A stretch of 64,000 nucleotides of DNA. Origin: Flavobacterium branchiophilum NBRC 15030 = ATCC 35035 (GTDB taxonomy: Bacteria > Bacteroidota > Bacteroidia > Flavobacteriales > Flavobacteriaceae). Numbering within the stretch: position 1 is the first letter of the stretch; the number at the start of each line of letters is the position of its first letter. Of the stretch, positions 27,962-37,934 are shown one piece after another. The stretch is taken from NCBI RefSeq assembly GCF_002217205.1, contig NZ_MUGT01000027.1:11516-75515 (forward strand), given 5' to 3'. The position numbers and the translations under genes were made by a program. The notes under the pieces are model-generated. The model saw only the letters and a program-made list of their open reading frames with translations. It ran no database searches and was not told the DNA's origin.

Positions 27962-28975
27962 ATGATAGCATCACCATTAAAAATTGCCATTGTCATTTTA
28001 AATTGGAACGGCAAAACACTTTTAGAACAGTTTTTGCCCTCGGTACTTCAATTTTCGGATGGAGCAACGGTTTATGTAGCCGACAATGCCTCTACAGACG
28101 ATTCTGTTTTATGGTTGCAAAACCATTATCCAGAGGTTCAGATCATTCAAAATGCTTATAATTTTGGTTTTGCACAAGGCTATAACGAAGCTTTGCAGCA
28201 GGTAGATGCCGATGTGTATGCGCTAGTAAATTCTGATATTGAAGTTACCCATAATTGGCTGGTCCCTATTATACAAACCTTTGAAAATGAACCAAATACT
28301 GCAATAATTCAACCGAAAATTTTGGATTTCAAAAAACAGAAATATTTTGAATATGCAGGAGCAGCTGGTGGTTTTATAGACCGTTTTGGTTTTCCATTTT
28401 GTAGAGGTCGATTTTTTGACACAATAGAAGAAGATTGTGGACAATACAACGACAATACCACAATATTTTGGGCTTCGGGGGCTTGTTTTTTTATACGAAA
28501 ACCTGTTTTTGATTCCTTAAAAGGTTTTGATCCTGATTTTTTTGCACACCAAGAAGAAATTGATTTGTGTTGGAGGGCTATCAACCAACATTATCATATC
28601 AAATATGTGAGTCAATCCACGGTGTACCATGTGGGAGGAGCAACATTAGAACAAGGAAATCCACAAAAAACGTATTTGAATTTTAGAAATTCATTATTGA
28701 TGCTTACAAAAAACCTTCCTCAAAATCAGTTATATAGCACCTTGTTTTTTCGATTGATTTTAGATGGATTGGCTGGAATACAATTTCTTACAAAAGGCAA
28801 ATGGAGTCATATATGGGCAATTATCAAAGCTCATTTTAAATTTTATCAAATGTTTGTCCGGTTTTACAAAAAACGGAACAATCCTACAATACAAACATAT
28901 TTTAAGGTACAGAGTATTGTATATTTATATTTTATAAAAAGGCAAAAAAAATATTCGGATTTGAAAAAAAACTAG
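27962..28975 (+). CDS. Glycosyltransferase family 2 protein
   Basis: 337 residues. A GT-A fold is visible: IAIVILNWNGKTLLEQ (9-24), VADNASTDDS (39-48), LVNSDIEV with a DxD-like aspartate, and SGACFFIRKPVFDSLKGFDPDFFAHQEEIDLCWR-type acceptor region. It probably transfers a sugar from a nucleotide donor to a surface polysaccharide or glycolipid; the rhamnosyltransferase-like pattern is only suggestive. It follows the HsdR-N-like gene by 7 bp and may be co-transcribed. A bidirectional hairpin lies downstream. Confidence 0.92.
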   Translation: MIASPLKIAIVILNWNGKTLLEQFLPSVLQFSDGATVYVADNASTDDSVLWLQNHYPEVQIIQNAYNFGFAQGYNEALQQVDADVYALVNSDIEVTHNWLVPIIQTFENEPNTAIIQPKILDFKKQKYFEYAGAAGGFIDRFGFPFCRGRFFDTIEEDCGQYNDNTTIFWASGACFFIRKPVFDSLKGFDPDFFAHQEEIDLCWRAINQHYHIKYVSQSTVYHVGGATLEQGNPQKTYLNFRNSLLMLTKNLPQNQLYSTLFFRLILDGLAGIQFLTKGKWSHIWAIIKAHFKFYQMFVRFYKKRNNPTIQTYFKVQSIVYLYFIKRQKKYSDLKKN

Positions 28976-29012
28976 TTCAACTGATATGGAATTTTAGAAA
29001 AATAAAATAGGA

Positions 29013-29052
29013 TAAAAAAAAAGGCTGTACAATATTTTTTGTACAGCCTTCT
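29013..29052. terminator. Bidirectional terminator
   Basis: Stem AAGGCTGTACA / TGTACAGCCTT with an AT-rich loop, A run on one side and T-rich sequence at the other. It lies between the convergent glycosyltransferase and surface protein genes. Confidence 0.8.
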
Positions 29053-29064
29053 CATAATTCTATT

Positions 29065-30627
29065 CTACCAGAGTACTTGCGTTTTTATTGAAATAATTTC
29101 AGTATTTGTTAATGCCGTAGCAACCAAGTTACATTGTTGATCACCATAAACCATAGAAGATGTCAGTTTATAAATGCCATGTCCTGGTGTCAAACTAAAG
29201 CTATCTGTATTAGGTGGAGTAGTAGCTATTGATGTGGTACCGTTAGAATAAGCACTTGATAAATGAACAGCTGTAATTTTAACAAAAGTGTTGGCGTAGC
29301 AAATTAAATATTCATCTGCAAATGTTTTATAATTGCCATGTGATCCAGACACGGTTACTTTATAAGTACCAAAAGCCGCAACAGGTAAAGTAACCACTCC
29401 ATTAGTAGCCACGCTATCAACTCTTTTGGAGGTCCCCATTGTTACTACTTTACCAGAGGCATTTACTCCTAAAGCTGCAGTGGTGGCAGTAGATGTGTTT
29501 ACAGACGCAGAGGTAAGTTTGGTTAATTTAAGGCCACTATCATCTGCTGTACCAGAATCTATTTCTAATTTAGTAGAAGGTGAAGATGTACCAATTCCCG
29601 TATTTCCACTAACTAAATCTGAATAAAACACTGTAGCGTCAGTATTATAATTTCTAATAGCAAAAGCTCCAGAACCTGAGGCTAGTTTTGCCCAAGAACC
29701 TGAGGCATTACCGATAGCAACATGACTAAAATTATTCAAAGTTTGACTACTCGTAAATCTAGCTACTTCTTTTACGGATGATTGAACATCTAATTTTGCT
29801 AAAGGACTTGTTGTTCCAATACCTACTCTGTCATTCAAGGCATCTAAAGAAAATGTTCCACTATCAATATTGTAGGCATTGACTTTTGTATTATCTGTTG
29901 AAAATATTATAGTTTTATCTTCCATTACAACATTTCTATTTCCAGCAAGAACACCATCAACTGAATAAAAAGTAGGTAAGTTTGTAACAGAAGGCGATAT
30001 CCATTGTGGTGCTGCAGAAGTCCCTTGGCTAAATAACAATTGACCAGTTGTTCCAGCGTTGCCCCCAGGCATTAACTTTCCGGATAATTTAATATTACCA
30101 GTTACATCTAATTTTTCCGTGGGGCTTGTAGTTCCTATCCCTACATTTCCAGTAGCGCTAATTCGCATGGCTTCAGATGTAACATTTGTTTCAGATGCAA
30201 TACTGAACCCTAACCCTACACCTTTATCAGACGGGCCTCTTAGGATATCAATACCACCTGTTGCAACATACCAAGACAATTTTATTCCACCTACAGAGGT
30301 ATAGGTTCCAGTTCCTGCTTTGCCATACATTTCTATAGAAACGGGTTCTCCAGCACCATCGTTTGTTGTAGTTGGTGTAAATTTCCCGCTACCATTAACA
30401 AGTAACTTATTTGTTCCTGGTAGTACACCAATACCTACTCTTCCAGCAGCATTAATAAAAAAATCATTGGCTTGTTGTGCAACTGTAGGGGCTCCTGTTG
30501 CAGCATTATCTTTTGACGCATCCACATTAAAAACACCTTGAGGATTGGTTGTACCTACTCCTACTTGTGCGTAGGTACCAGCTGCAGATAGCAGCAAAAT
30601 TAACAATAGTAATTTTGTTTTTTTCAT
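29065..30627 (-). CDS. Secreted surface/tail-fibre-like protein B1
   Basis: 520 residues from the ATG at 30627 (MKKTKLLLLILLLSAAGTYA), with a signal peptide. The N-terminal mature part begins QVGVGTTNPQGVFNV, and NVGIGTTSP-type units recur through the protein. Such units resemble head-repeat or fibre-like trimeric proteins in Bacteroidota. It shares its N-terminus, middle (GNASGSWAKLASGSGAFAIRN) and C-terminus (ISIKTQVLW at the end) with the protein at 33619. There is no type IX sorting domain, so surface exposure is inferred. Confidence 0.72.
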   Translation of the reverse strand: MKKTKLLLLILLLSAAGTYAQVGVGTTNPQGVFNVDASKDNAATGAPTVAQQANDFFINAAGRVGIGVLPGTNKLLVNGSGKFTPTTTNDGAGEPVSIEMYGKAGTGTYTSVGGIKLSWYVATGGIDILRGPSDKGVGLGFSIASETNVTSEAMRISATGNVGIGTTSPTEKLDVTGNIKLSGKLMPGGNAGTTGQLLFSQGTSAAPQWISPSVTNLPTFYSVDGVLAGNRNVVMEDKTIIFSTDNTKVNAYNIDSGTFSLDALNDRVGIGTTSPLAKLDVQSSVKEVARFTSSQTLNNFSHVAIGNASGSWAKLASGSGAFAIRNYNTDATVFYSDLVSGNTGIGTSSPSTKLEIDSGTADDSGLKLTKLTSASVNTSTATTAALGVNASGKVVTMGTSKRVDSVATNGVVTLPVAAFGTYKVTVSGSHGNYKTFADEYLICYANTFVKITAVHLSSAYSNGTTSIATTPPNTDSFSLTPGHGIYKLTSSMVYGDQQCNLVATALTNTEIISIKTQVLW

Positions 30628-30804
30628 TATATATATTAAATAATTGATTTGTATTGACAAGATTTTTAAAAAAAAGCTGTCAAATTATATGTTTGACTAA
30701 TAATAATCGCTAAAATTTTCAATACCTCAGCTATAGTTGAAATTATTCACAGCTAAAGGGGGCTAAATTGTAGATAGAATAATAAATGAGTCTAGCATTT
30801 TTTA

Positions 30805-30893
30805 GGTGTCCTTACAAGGGCGAGTGTTAAATCCAATCTTTTTTTGGCACAATAAGCCTCAAAAAAAGGATTTCCACTACCATCCCTAACGCC
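30805..30893 (-). repeat. Dispersed intergenic element, copy 2
   Basis: On the minus strand it reads TTAGGGATGGTAGTGGAAAT then CCTTTTTTTGAGGC, and has a CGCCCTTGTAAGG-like 3' segment that vaguely recalls the 3' end of copy 1. It is less conserved than the 5' half and probably decayed. Confidence 0.4.
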
Positions 30894-30928
30894 AAAAATG
30901 CTGTAATTTATAAAATTTAGCCCTAATG

Positions 30929-31549
30929 TTATACTTTTGGAGGGTTTTCATCAAAAGGCAGAACCCAATTGTTGAATTTGTTTGTGGGGGTACAAATGTC
31001 TTTGCGTGTATCTAATTCAAAATAAATGACTATCATGTCCAATTTAGGGTTCAAATCCCAATCCAAAACGGATTGTTGGTTAATTAAACTGGTTTTGAAA
31101 GGTTTGAATTTAGCATTTTTAAAAAACAAATACTGTTTTTCTTTATTAATTGGTGCTGTTTCGCTAATTACATTTTTCAAAATAGGGTTTGATAAAATCT
31201 TTTTTTCATTAAAATCATTACATTTTCCCTGATTTGAAATACTAGCAATGGCTATTTCAACATGATTACCCGTTTCAATATGCACTGCATTTGGTGATGA
31301 AATTAAAATACGTTTGTCGTTTGTGGTACGACAAATTAAGTTTTGAGTTCGGTTTGATTGCATTTCAATAGTACCATCTCCTGAAATGACCGAATGGTCC
31401 AAAGTTAAGTCCATGTTTCGAATCACTACATTTTGTTGAGCTATATAAACAACTCCTTTGATATATACTCCAGCAGAATCTATCGCATGTTGTCCAAACG
31501 ACAAATGCGAAACGACAAATGCAATCAAAAGGAATAATTTAGATTTCAC
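30929..31549 (-). CDS. Secreted protein A1 of the duplicated module
   Basis: 206 residues starting with GTG, with a signal peptide (MKSKLFLLIAFVVSHLSFG). The next region (VYIKGVVYIAQQNVVIRNMDL, then DHSVISGDGTIEMQS) is beta-rich and repeated in the 35476 protein, about half identical by eye. I recognise no family. The gene sits on the minus strand between the membrane AraC regulator (upstream) and the B1 surface protein (downstream). The conserved A-B gene order in two copies suggests joint function at the cell surface. Confidence 0.6.
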   Translation of the reverse strand: MKSKLFLLIAFVVSHLSFGQHAIDSAGVYIKGVVYIAQQNVVIRNMDLTLDHSVISGDGTIEMQSNRTQNLICRTTNDKRILISSPNAVHIETGNHVEIAIASISNQGKCNDFNEKKILSNPILKNVISETAPINKEKQYLFFKNAKFKPFKTSLINQQSVLDWDLNPKLDMIVIYFELDTRKDICTPTNKFNNWVLPFDENPPKV

Positions 31550-31861
31550 GACAAAAGTAATGTTTATAATCCATTGATTTAAAGATACAAATATACATAA
31601 ACTGTATTTGATTTTCCAAATAGGCGTTTTTTGTATTTATTTTTAAATGGCATTTTTTTTGCATTTAATGATTTGATTTTCGGAAATATATTTCTTTAAT
31701 GATCAAAAATGGTGCTTTCAGCGTTAAAAAAAATAAATTTATCGATTTTGTGTACTCGGTTTATAATTTATTTGTTTTAATGTTTTTTTTAAATTACTTC
31801 AATTATATTGTTTTTTATTAATTTATTTATATAAATATTAAAACAAATAGGATATAAAAAA
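31550..31861. other. Intergenic region, no gene seen
   Basis: 312 very AT-rich bases between the A1 gene and the AraC-type regulator gene. No ORF, hairpin or promoter match is convincing. Confidence 0.4.
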
Positions 31862-32893
31862 TCATTTTTTTTGTGGAAAGCATGATTTAAGATAATCTGA
31901 TGGGGTGATATTTTCAATTTTTTTAAAAGCTTTATTAAAAGTCGATTGGTTTTTAAATCCCGAAATAGTTGATAAATAAGTTACTTTGAATGTGTCATTG
32001 TCTTTATTATTCAAAAGTGATTTAAAATAATCTATTCTGTATTGATTGATAAAGTCATTAAAATTCATATCGGCATATTGATTAATAGCTTTTGAAACAT
32101 AAGAGGAATTGGAATTCAAATATAAAGCAAGGCTAGATAATGTTAGTGTGCTATCTAAAAATTTTTGCTCTTTCTCTATACTGTATTTAATTTTATCAAA
32201 TAAATTTTTGATTTGTTCATTGTCAAATACAGTTTCAGGATTCAAATTAGAATATGTAAGCGTTGTATTTTTAATGGATGTTATAGATTTAGTTATTGGT
32301 AAATTCTCTTGTTCATGCTCTTCTCTGAAAATGAAATATTTGTAATTATTATTCTTAAATAACTCACTATAAGTAATGAATTTTAAGGTTAATATAAGAA
32401 TTAAGATTGTATATATGGAAGTATTCATATTAAAATAAAAATAATAATCATCGCTTACTATAGACAATTCATCAAGGTTATTGATATAATTAAAACAATT
32501 ATATTTCAAAATTATTAAATTTAAAATAGTCAATAAACTTACAATAAATAACCATTTATAAAAATAAGACCTACTTGTAATGTTGTAAGCTACTATTCCT
32601 ACTGAAAAGTGCCAAGTAATTAAATGCGGTGATAGTTTTAAATAGAAGAAAGTACCTAAAAAAACAAACATTATAGTAAAATTTGTATAAAATAATAAAC
32701 TAATATTTGTTAATTGATAATAATATAAATAGATTAAATATAAAATATTAAATAGTATAAAAATGGTATATCCTATAAAATAGAATTTAATATCCATCAA
32801 ATAATAAAAAGTAGCATTAATAGCTAAAAATACAAACAAAGACAGAAAGTATATCTTGAATAAATTTTTTAGTTTTGAGAGTTGAATTAGCAT
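31862..32893 (-). CDS. Membrane-bound AraC-family transcriptional regulator
   Basis: 343 residues. The N-terminal 190 residues hold about six hydrophobic segments; the C-terminal 110 are an AraC HTH domain with LTLSSLALYLNSNSSYVSKAI (first HTH) and VTYLSTISGFKNQSTFNKAF (second HTH, the classic GFxxxSxFxxxF). It is probably an inner-membrane sensor acting directly on DNA. It lies between the two A-B surface modules and is the obvious candidate for regulating them. The signal is unknown. The membrane domain resembles 7TM-type sensor regions but I cannot name it. Confidence 0.8.
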   Translation of the reverse strand: MLIQLSKLKNLFKIYFLSLFVFLAINATFYYLMDIKFYFIGYTIFILFNILYLIYLYYYQLTNISLLFYTNFTIMFVFLGTFFYLKLSPHLITWHFSVGIVAYNITSRSYFYKWLFIVSLLTILNLIILKYNCFNYINNLDELSIVSDDYYFYFNMNTSIYTILILILTLKFITYSELFKNNNYKYFIFREEHEQENLPITKSITSIKNTTLTYSNLNPETVFDNEQIKNLFDKIKYSIEKEQKFLDSTLTLSSLALYLNSNSSYVSKAINQYADMNFNDFINQYRIDYFKSLLNNKDNDTFKVTYLSTISGFKNQSTFNKAFKKIENITPSDYLKSCFPQKK

Positions 32894-33560
32894 AACTTGG
32901 TCAATATTGGCTGTAAAACAAGGATATTTTTGATTTTGTTTTAGTTCTCGAATAGTATTTTAACATAAAAAATGGTTCTTTATAATGAATACGTAAAAAT
33001 GAAATTATAAAAAATAAATTAAAAACAAAAAAGAATCTAAAAAACAACATTAAAAACCCTCATCATAATTATTTTATATCATAAAAAAATGCTCATTATA
33101 ATGATTTTATAAAAACACTTGCGTTATTTTTTTTTACTACAAATGTTTGTTTCATCTTTGCAATGACAAAAGTAATACAAAAAATTAATTTAAAATCAAT
33201 ATAAAATATGAAAAAATGATTCTTATGATTTTTCTTCTTATTGGATATGACAATTTTTGCTCATGTTGTGATTAGTTTAAGAGTACAAAAATGTATATTA
33301 TCCATAAAAGTGTTATAGACGGAAACAAAAAATATTAAATTTGCCCCCAGATTATTGACCAATGAATATAGTAACCCAAATCGAAAAATTACAAAAAAAT
33401 ATTTAAAATAATGAAATAAAAGCAACTACAATTTGCTACTCAAGTAACCTAAAAATCATACGATCATTTCGTATAAAAAAGCCACCAGATTTAACAAATT
33501 AAATGAAGCCTATTGATGAACCACCAAATCCTACCAAAGCATTAATGTAAATTAATGTAA
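32894..33560. other. Intergenic region with possible decayed coding remnant
   Basis: About 670 bp. At 33208 an ATG-AAA-AAA run into TGA is followed by a hydrophobic stretch in a shifted frame (MILMIFLLIGYD-like), which could be the start of a lost secreted-protein gene. No ORF over 50 codons is convincing. The rest is AT-rich. Confidence 0.3.
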
Positions 33561-33600
33561 AAAATCCCGATTTTGAATCAGCTCAAAATCGGGTTATTTT
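33561..33600 (-). terminator. Terminator of the B2 gene
   Basis: Stem CCCGATTTTGA / TCAAAATCGGG with a 6-nt loop; A-rich on the left, U-rich in the minus-strand transcript, just past the B2 stop at 33619. Confidence 0.8.
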
Positions 33601-33618
33601 AAAAAAAAGTATTTTAGT

Positions 33619-35094
33619 TTACCACAGCAACTGTGTTTTTACAGAAAGTACTTCAGTATTAACCAGTGCTTTTGCAGATATAACATTAGTATTACCTGAA
33701 ACATTAAAAGTTATGTTGTATAATCCATGTCCAGGAGCAAGGGTTGCACTAGAAATATTTAATGCGCTAGCTGCTAAAGCATCATCTGTAGTTCCGTTTG
33801 ATACTGAATAAACAGTATTGATATGTTTTACAGACATTTTAGTTACGTTGTTAGCATAAGATACTATATATTGGTCTGCAAAGGTTTTATAACCACCAAA
33901 TGAACCTGAAACGGTTACTTGATAACAGCCAAAGGTGCTTACGGCAACATCTACAGTTCCGTTTGTTGCAACACCATCTGTTTTTTTAGAAGACCCAAGA
34001 GGCACTACTTTTCCTGTTGCATCAACCCCAATAGCAGCCACAGAAGCATTTGAAGAGGTAGAGGCAAGTGAAGTAAGTTTGGTCATTTTGAAGCCACTGT
34101 CGTTGGCAGTTCCAGAATCTACTTCTAATTTAGTTGACGGAGAAGCGGTACCAATACCTGTACTTCCTGTTACTAAATCGGTATAAAAAACAGTCGCATC
34201 ATTAGAATAATTTCGAATAGCAAAAGCCCCTGAGCCAGCAGCAAGTTTTGCCCAAGCCCCCGTATTATTACCAATGGCAATATGACCAAAATTAGTCGTT
34301 GTTTGACTGCTTGTAAAACGAGCTACTTCTTTTGCAGACGATAATACATCTAGTTTTGCATTCGGATTAGTTGTTCCAATCCCTACATCTCCAGACACAG
34401 CTTTCACAGTTAGTCTAGCCACTTGAGTATTGTCTGAAGAGGCAGTACCTGTTGTTAATTGCAAGTCCAATAATCCTGTATTTGCAGATCCAGAAGGCAA
34501 TACACTTCGAATACCTGTAAACCAATCTTTTGAATGCCCTAATTTAATTTGAGCCGCCATAACATCTGAAGAAGGCGGAACCGTAACATTTGAAAACAAT
34601 CCTATTTCTGCAGCATTTGTTGAACTAATTACAGTCAAAGCCTCAGTTGGATCTGTTGTACCAATACCTACTTTTCCTGCCGAAGGATTCAATGCCAAAG
34701 GCAATCCAGTTGCTCCAGTTTTATTTTGAGACTGTATATAGGCTCCATAAGGCGAATTGGCTAAAACTCCAAAATCCAAAGCGTGGTTTGAACTGCCATC
34801 TACTCTTAGTATAGCATTAGTAGCATCCACATTTTGAGCAGAAGGTTGATTGTTGGTTCCTTTTACAACAAGTTTATTCAATGGAGATATTGTTCCAACA
34901 CCTACATTTCCTGTAGATAAAACAACAAGATCATTGGCTTGTTGTGCAGTTGTAGGTGTTCCCGAGCTTGCATTATCTTTGCCTCCATCGACATTAAAAA
35001 TGCCTTGCGGATTGGTTGTTCCAACTCCTACTTGTGCATAAGTGCCTGCTGCTGTAAGCAGCAAAAATGTTAATAGTAATTTTGGTTTTTTCAT
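33619..35094 (-). CDS. Secreted surface/tail-fibre-like protein B2
   Basis: 491 residues, a paralogue of B1. Signal peptide (MKKPKLLLTFLLLTAAGTYA), then QVGVGTTNPQGIFNV. It contains NVGVGTISP and DVGIGTTNP units and a shared block GAFAIRNYSNDATVFY (near 290-310). The end, VLSVKTQLLW, mirrors B1. B2 carries a unit absent from B1 (HALDFGVLANSPYGAYIQS). Together they look like duplicated cell-surface fibre proteins; phage tail fibres were considered but no phage genes are nearby. Confidence 0.72.
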   Translation of the reverse strand: MKKPKLLLTFLLLTAAGTYAQVGVGTTNPQGIFNVDGGKDNASSGTPTTAQQANDLVVLSTGNVGVGTISPLNKLVVKGTNNQPSAQNVDATNAILRVDGSSNHALDFGVLANSPYGAYIQSQNKTGATGLPLALNPSAGKVGIGTTDPTEALTVISSTNAAEIGLFSNVTVPPSSDVMAAQIKLGHSKDWFTGIRSVLPSGSANTGLLDLQLTTGTASSDNTQVARLTVKAVSGDVGIGTTNPNAKLDVLSSAKEVARFTSSQTTTNFGHIAIGNNTGAWAKLAAGSGAFAIRNYSNDATVFYTDLVTGSTGIGTASPSTKLEVDSGTANDSGFKMTKLTSLASTSSNASVAAIGVDATGKVVPLGSSKKTDGVATNGTVDVAVSTFGCYQVTVSGSFGGYKTFADQYIVSYANNVTKMSVKHINTVYSVSNGTTDDALAASALNISSATLAPGHGLYNITFNVSGNTNVISAKALVNTEVLSVKTQLLW

Positions 35095-35475
35095 TGTATA
35101 GTATATTAGATTAAATTTATGAAATCAAGTTGACTTACCTTTTTTAAAAAGCAGCCAAAAAAAATATTGTATTAAAAATTGTAATTTAAAGGGTGTACTG
35201 CCCAGGCAATTAGGTACGATGATATAGTAATCGTTTAAAGTTCTGGAGATGGTAATTTATGGTATATTAAAGCTTTGCAAATTGATATTTTTGAATTTTT
35301 GTTATAACATCCTCTATGTATAGTGAATGATACAAAAATTTCAATTATAGTACATTATCAAGTAGTTAAATCCAATAAAATCAATGAATTTTGGAAATAA
35401 TTTCATGACAAAATGAGAATATCATCCTCAAACTATGAAAAATATAGGCTTTACTAACTCCGACTTTAGTATTAG
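35095..35475. other. Intergenic region, no gene seen
   Basis: 381 bp between the A2 stop and the B2 start. It is AT-rich with no ORF; a promoter for B2 may lie here but no full TAnnTTTG match is convincing. Confidence 0.4.
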
Positions 35476-36105
35476 TTAAATTATAGGTGGATTATCTTTT
35501 AATGAAAGTGTCCAATCTTTGAAGTTATTTGTGATGCCACAAATGGATTTGCGAGTATCAAACATCAATACCGCTATCTGTATATCCAATAACGGATTTA
35601 TAGCCCAATCTAAAACCAATTGTTGGTTAATTAAACTGGGTTTGATGGGTTTGATTTTGGTATTTTTAAAAAATAAGTATTGCTTGTCTTTGTTGGTCGA
35701 TGCCGTTTCACAAACTACATTTTTTAGTATAGGATTTGTTCGTTTTGATAAAATTTTTGCTTCACTTGCTGGATTCATCTTATTGAAATCAGATAGATAC
35801 ACTATTTCAGTATCAAAACTATTATCATTCTCAATGTGCAGTACGTTTGGATTTGAAACCAAAATACGTTTGATGCTTGCCGATCGACAGGTTAAGGTTT
35901 GTATTTTGTTAGATTGTATTTCAAAAGTGCCTTCGCCAGATATAGTTGAATGATCTAAAGTGATATCCATGTTTTGAATCACTACATTTTGGTTAGCAAT
36001 ATAAAAAATGCCTTTGATATAAACATTCGAGGAATCGTTCGCTTGTTGTGCAAACGACAACTGCGAGATGACAATTGTTATCAAAAGGAATAATTTAGTT
36101 TTCAA
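35476..36105 (-). CDS. Secreted protein A2 of the duplicated module
   Basis: 209 residues, a paralogue of A1 with the same layout: signal peptide (MKTKLFLLITIVISQLSFA), then SNVYIKGIFYIANQNVVIQN and LDHSTISGEGTFEIQS. It starts with TTG where A1 has GTG, at the aligned position. A -7 element TAATTTTG is at 36152-36159 on the minus strand, 46 bp upstream. The B2 gene lies downstream in the same direction, repeating the A1-B1 order. Function unknown. Confidence 0.6.
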   Translation of the reverse strand: MKTKLFLLITIVISQLSFAQQANDSSNVYIKGIFYIANQNVVIQNMDITLDHSTISGEGTFEIQSNKIQTLTCRSASIKRILVSNPNVLHIENDNSFDTEIVYLSDFNKMNPASEAKILSKRTNPILKNVVCETASTNKDKQYLFFKNTKIKPIKPSLINQQLVLDWAINPLLDIQIAVLMFDTRKSICGITNNFKDWTLSLKDNPPII

Positions 36106-36151
36106 AGACTTATTTTTCTTTATTTTGCTAATTATAATTTTTATCTTGGTA

Positions 36152-36159
36152 CAAAATTA
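36152..36159 (-). promoter_or_regulatory. -7 element of A2
   Basis: Minus strand TAATTTTG (TAnnTTTG), 46 bp before the TTG start. Confidence 0.4.
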
Positions 36160-36892
36160 CATTTTTTTTTTGATTTACCAAATAAGAATATTTCATACTT
36201 ACATATAAATCAGGTGTTTTAGAATTATACCTTTTTGATTATCAAAAAAGAGGCAATCTAATTTAAACAACATGTATTTTTTGTCGATAAAAATATGCAC
36301 TTTATCGATTTTTTGATTTCAAATATAAAATGTAAAATTTTATTAAAATTTTACATGTATTTATAATTTTTATAAAAATAAAAGATTAAGTTTTAAAATA
36401 AATGATATTATGTGTCATAAATTTACAAAAAATTTATGTTAGATGCACTAAAAGAAAATGAAAGATTTAAAATCTGATTATATTTATCAAATATATTATA
36501 TACATTTTACTTGGTCTTTGGGCTAATTTTTTCAAAAAAACTAAGCTAAAAACAAATATAACATATTTTTGTATAAAAATATGTTGATACCTTTGGATTA
36601 TTTAGAGCCTGATTTTAAATTAATAAACAAGATTATATAAAAATTTACGAGTTGCTTCCACGTAGTTTTTCCGTTATTTCAAAAAACTTACTGCAATTGT
36701 ATGCTTCAAATATAGATTTTATCTCCTTGGTAATGAATAGTTTATGCTAAAAAACGCAATCTATTTTGATCAATTCTATCTAAACATTCTGTTTCTATTA
36801 TATAACATTATTTATGCTTGTTATTTTATATAAAATTAATTAAAATAGTTCTTTAGTATAATTTGCAAACAAGCAAAAAACTTAAAAACACC
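36160..36892. other. Intergenic region, no gene seen
   Basis: About 730 bp of very AT-rich sequence with no convincing ORF, repeat, hairpin or RNA signature. Confidence 0.4.
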
Positions 36893-37762
36893 CTATGGCA
36901 CATTTTTGCCTATGTTGTGTTCCCAAATATGAAACCAATCTTCTAATTCCAACTCTATTTGCAAAGCCAAAACGGCTGCTTGTATCCTACTTGGCGTAGT
37001 AGTACCCAACACGGGTATGATGGCGGCAGGGTGTTTGAGTATCCAGGCCAGCAGGATGACATCTGGCGTGGTGTGGTATTTTTTTGCCAATTGTGTAACA
37101 AATAGTCTCAATCGTATCGAGGTGTCGTCTGTGCCTTGCAATACACTGCCCAGCGGATTCCAAGCCATTGGCACAATATTTTGGGCTTGCATATAAGTCA
37201 AACTGCCATCGAGCATGGGGGCAATATGGCTGGCCGAAAATTGTATCTGGTTATATTCAACTGGTATTTTGGATGCAATGAGCTGCGTTTGCCAATCGGT
37301 AAAGTTCGACACCCCAAAACTTATGATTTTACCTTCTGTTTGGAGTTTTTGAATTGCATTGGCAATTTCGTCGGGCTGCATCAACGGACTAGGTCGATGG
37401 AGCAACAATACATCTAAATAATCAGTTTGCAAATTTTGGAGCGAATTTTCTACAGATTGTATGATGTGATGTGATGAATAATCATAGTGCTTGACTATTG
37501 TTTTGCGGTTTTCGGCAGCTAGTTGAATGCCACATTTACTAATAAATTGTAGCTTTTCTCTGTTTATTTTGCTTTCAGAAAAAGCCTTGCCAAAAGCCGC
37601 TTCGGTAGTATAACTGCCATAAATATCGGCATGATCAAAAGTCGAAATGTTGTGTTCTAAACAGGTATGTAACATGTCTATCATTTGATTGGTATTCCAA
37701 TTTTTGCCCCATGCACCCCATGTCATGGTGCCTGCAACTAGTTTTGAGATAGGTTTTTTCAT
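36893..37762 (-). CDS. Aldo/keto reductase
   Basis: 289 residues of the aldo/keto reductase superfamily, an NADPH-dependent TIM barrel that reduces carbonyls. The catalytic tetrad can be read as D43 (FDHADIYG), Y48, K76 (FISKCG) and H122 (LLLHRPSP). The C-terminal NADP-binding motif PVLGTTTPSRIQAA is present. It most resembles the YdhF-type oxidoreductases. It is monocistronic and divergent from the moxR gene, with no evident link to the Bat cluster. Substrate unknown. Confidence 0.92.
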   Translation of the reverse strand: MKKPISKLVAGTMTWGAWGKNWNTNQMIDMLHTCLEHNISTFDHADIYGSYTTEAAFGKAFSESKINREKLQFISKCGIQLAAENRKTIVKHYDYSSHHIIQSVENSLQNLQTDYLDVLLLHRPSPLMQPDEIANAIQKLQTEGKIISFGVSNFTDWQTQLIASKIPVEYNQIQFSASHIAPMLDGSLTYMQAQNIVPMAWNPLGSVLQGTDDTSIRLRLFVTQLAKKYHTTPDVILLAWILKHPAAIIPVLGTTTPSRIQAAVLALQIELELEDWFHIWEHNIGKNVP

Positions 37763-37934
37763 CGTTTTTTTGTTTGAGTTCTTAAAATTAAACCAAAAGA
37801 ATCATAAAACAAGCATAAATTTAGCATCGGTCTTAAAGTTTTAACCAATTTTTAACATTATACTTCTAAAAAAAATATCAATTTGCACTCGTAAACAGAC
37901 AGAAGTCGAAAATTCAAAAAATAAAGAGATTAAA

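Noticed and set aside
29065-35094. Prophage tail-fibre region
   Set aside because: The fibre-like proteins have signal peptides, and no capsid, terminase, integrase or other phage gene is near.
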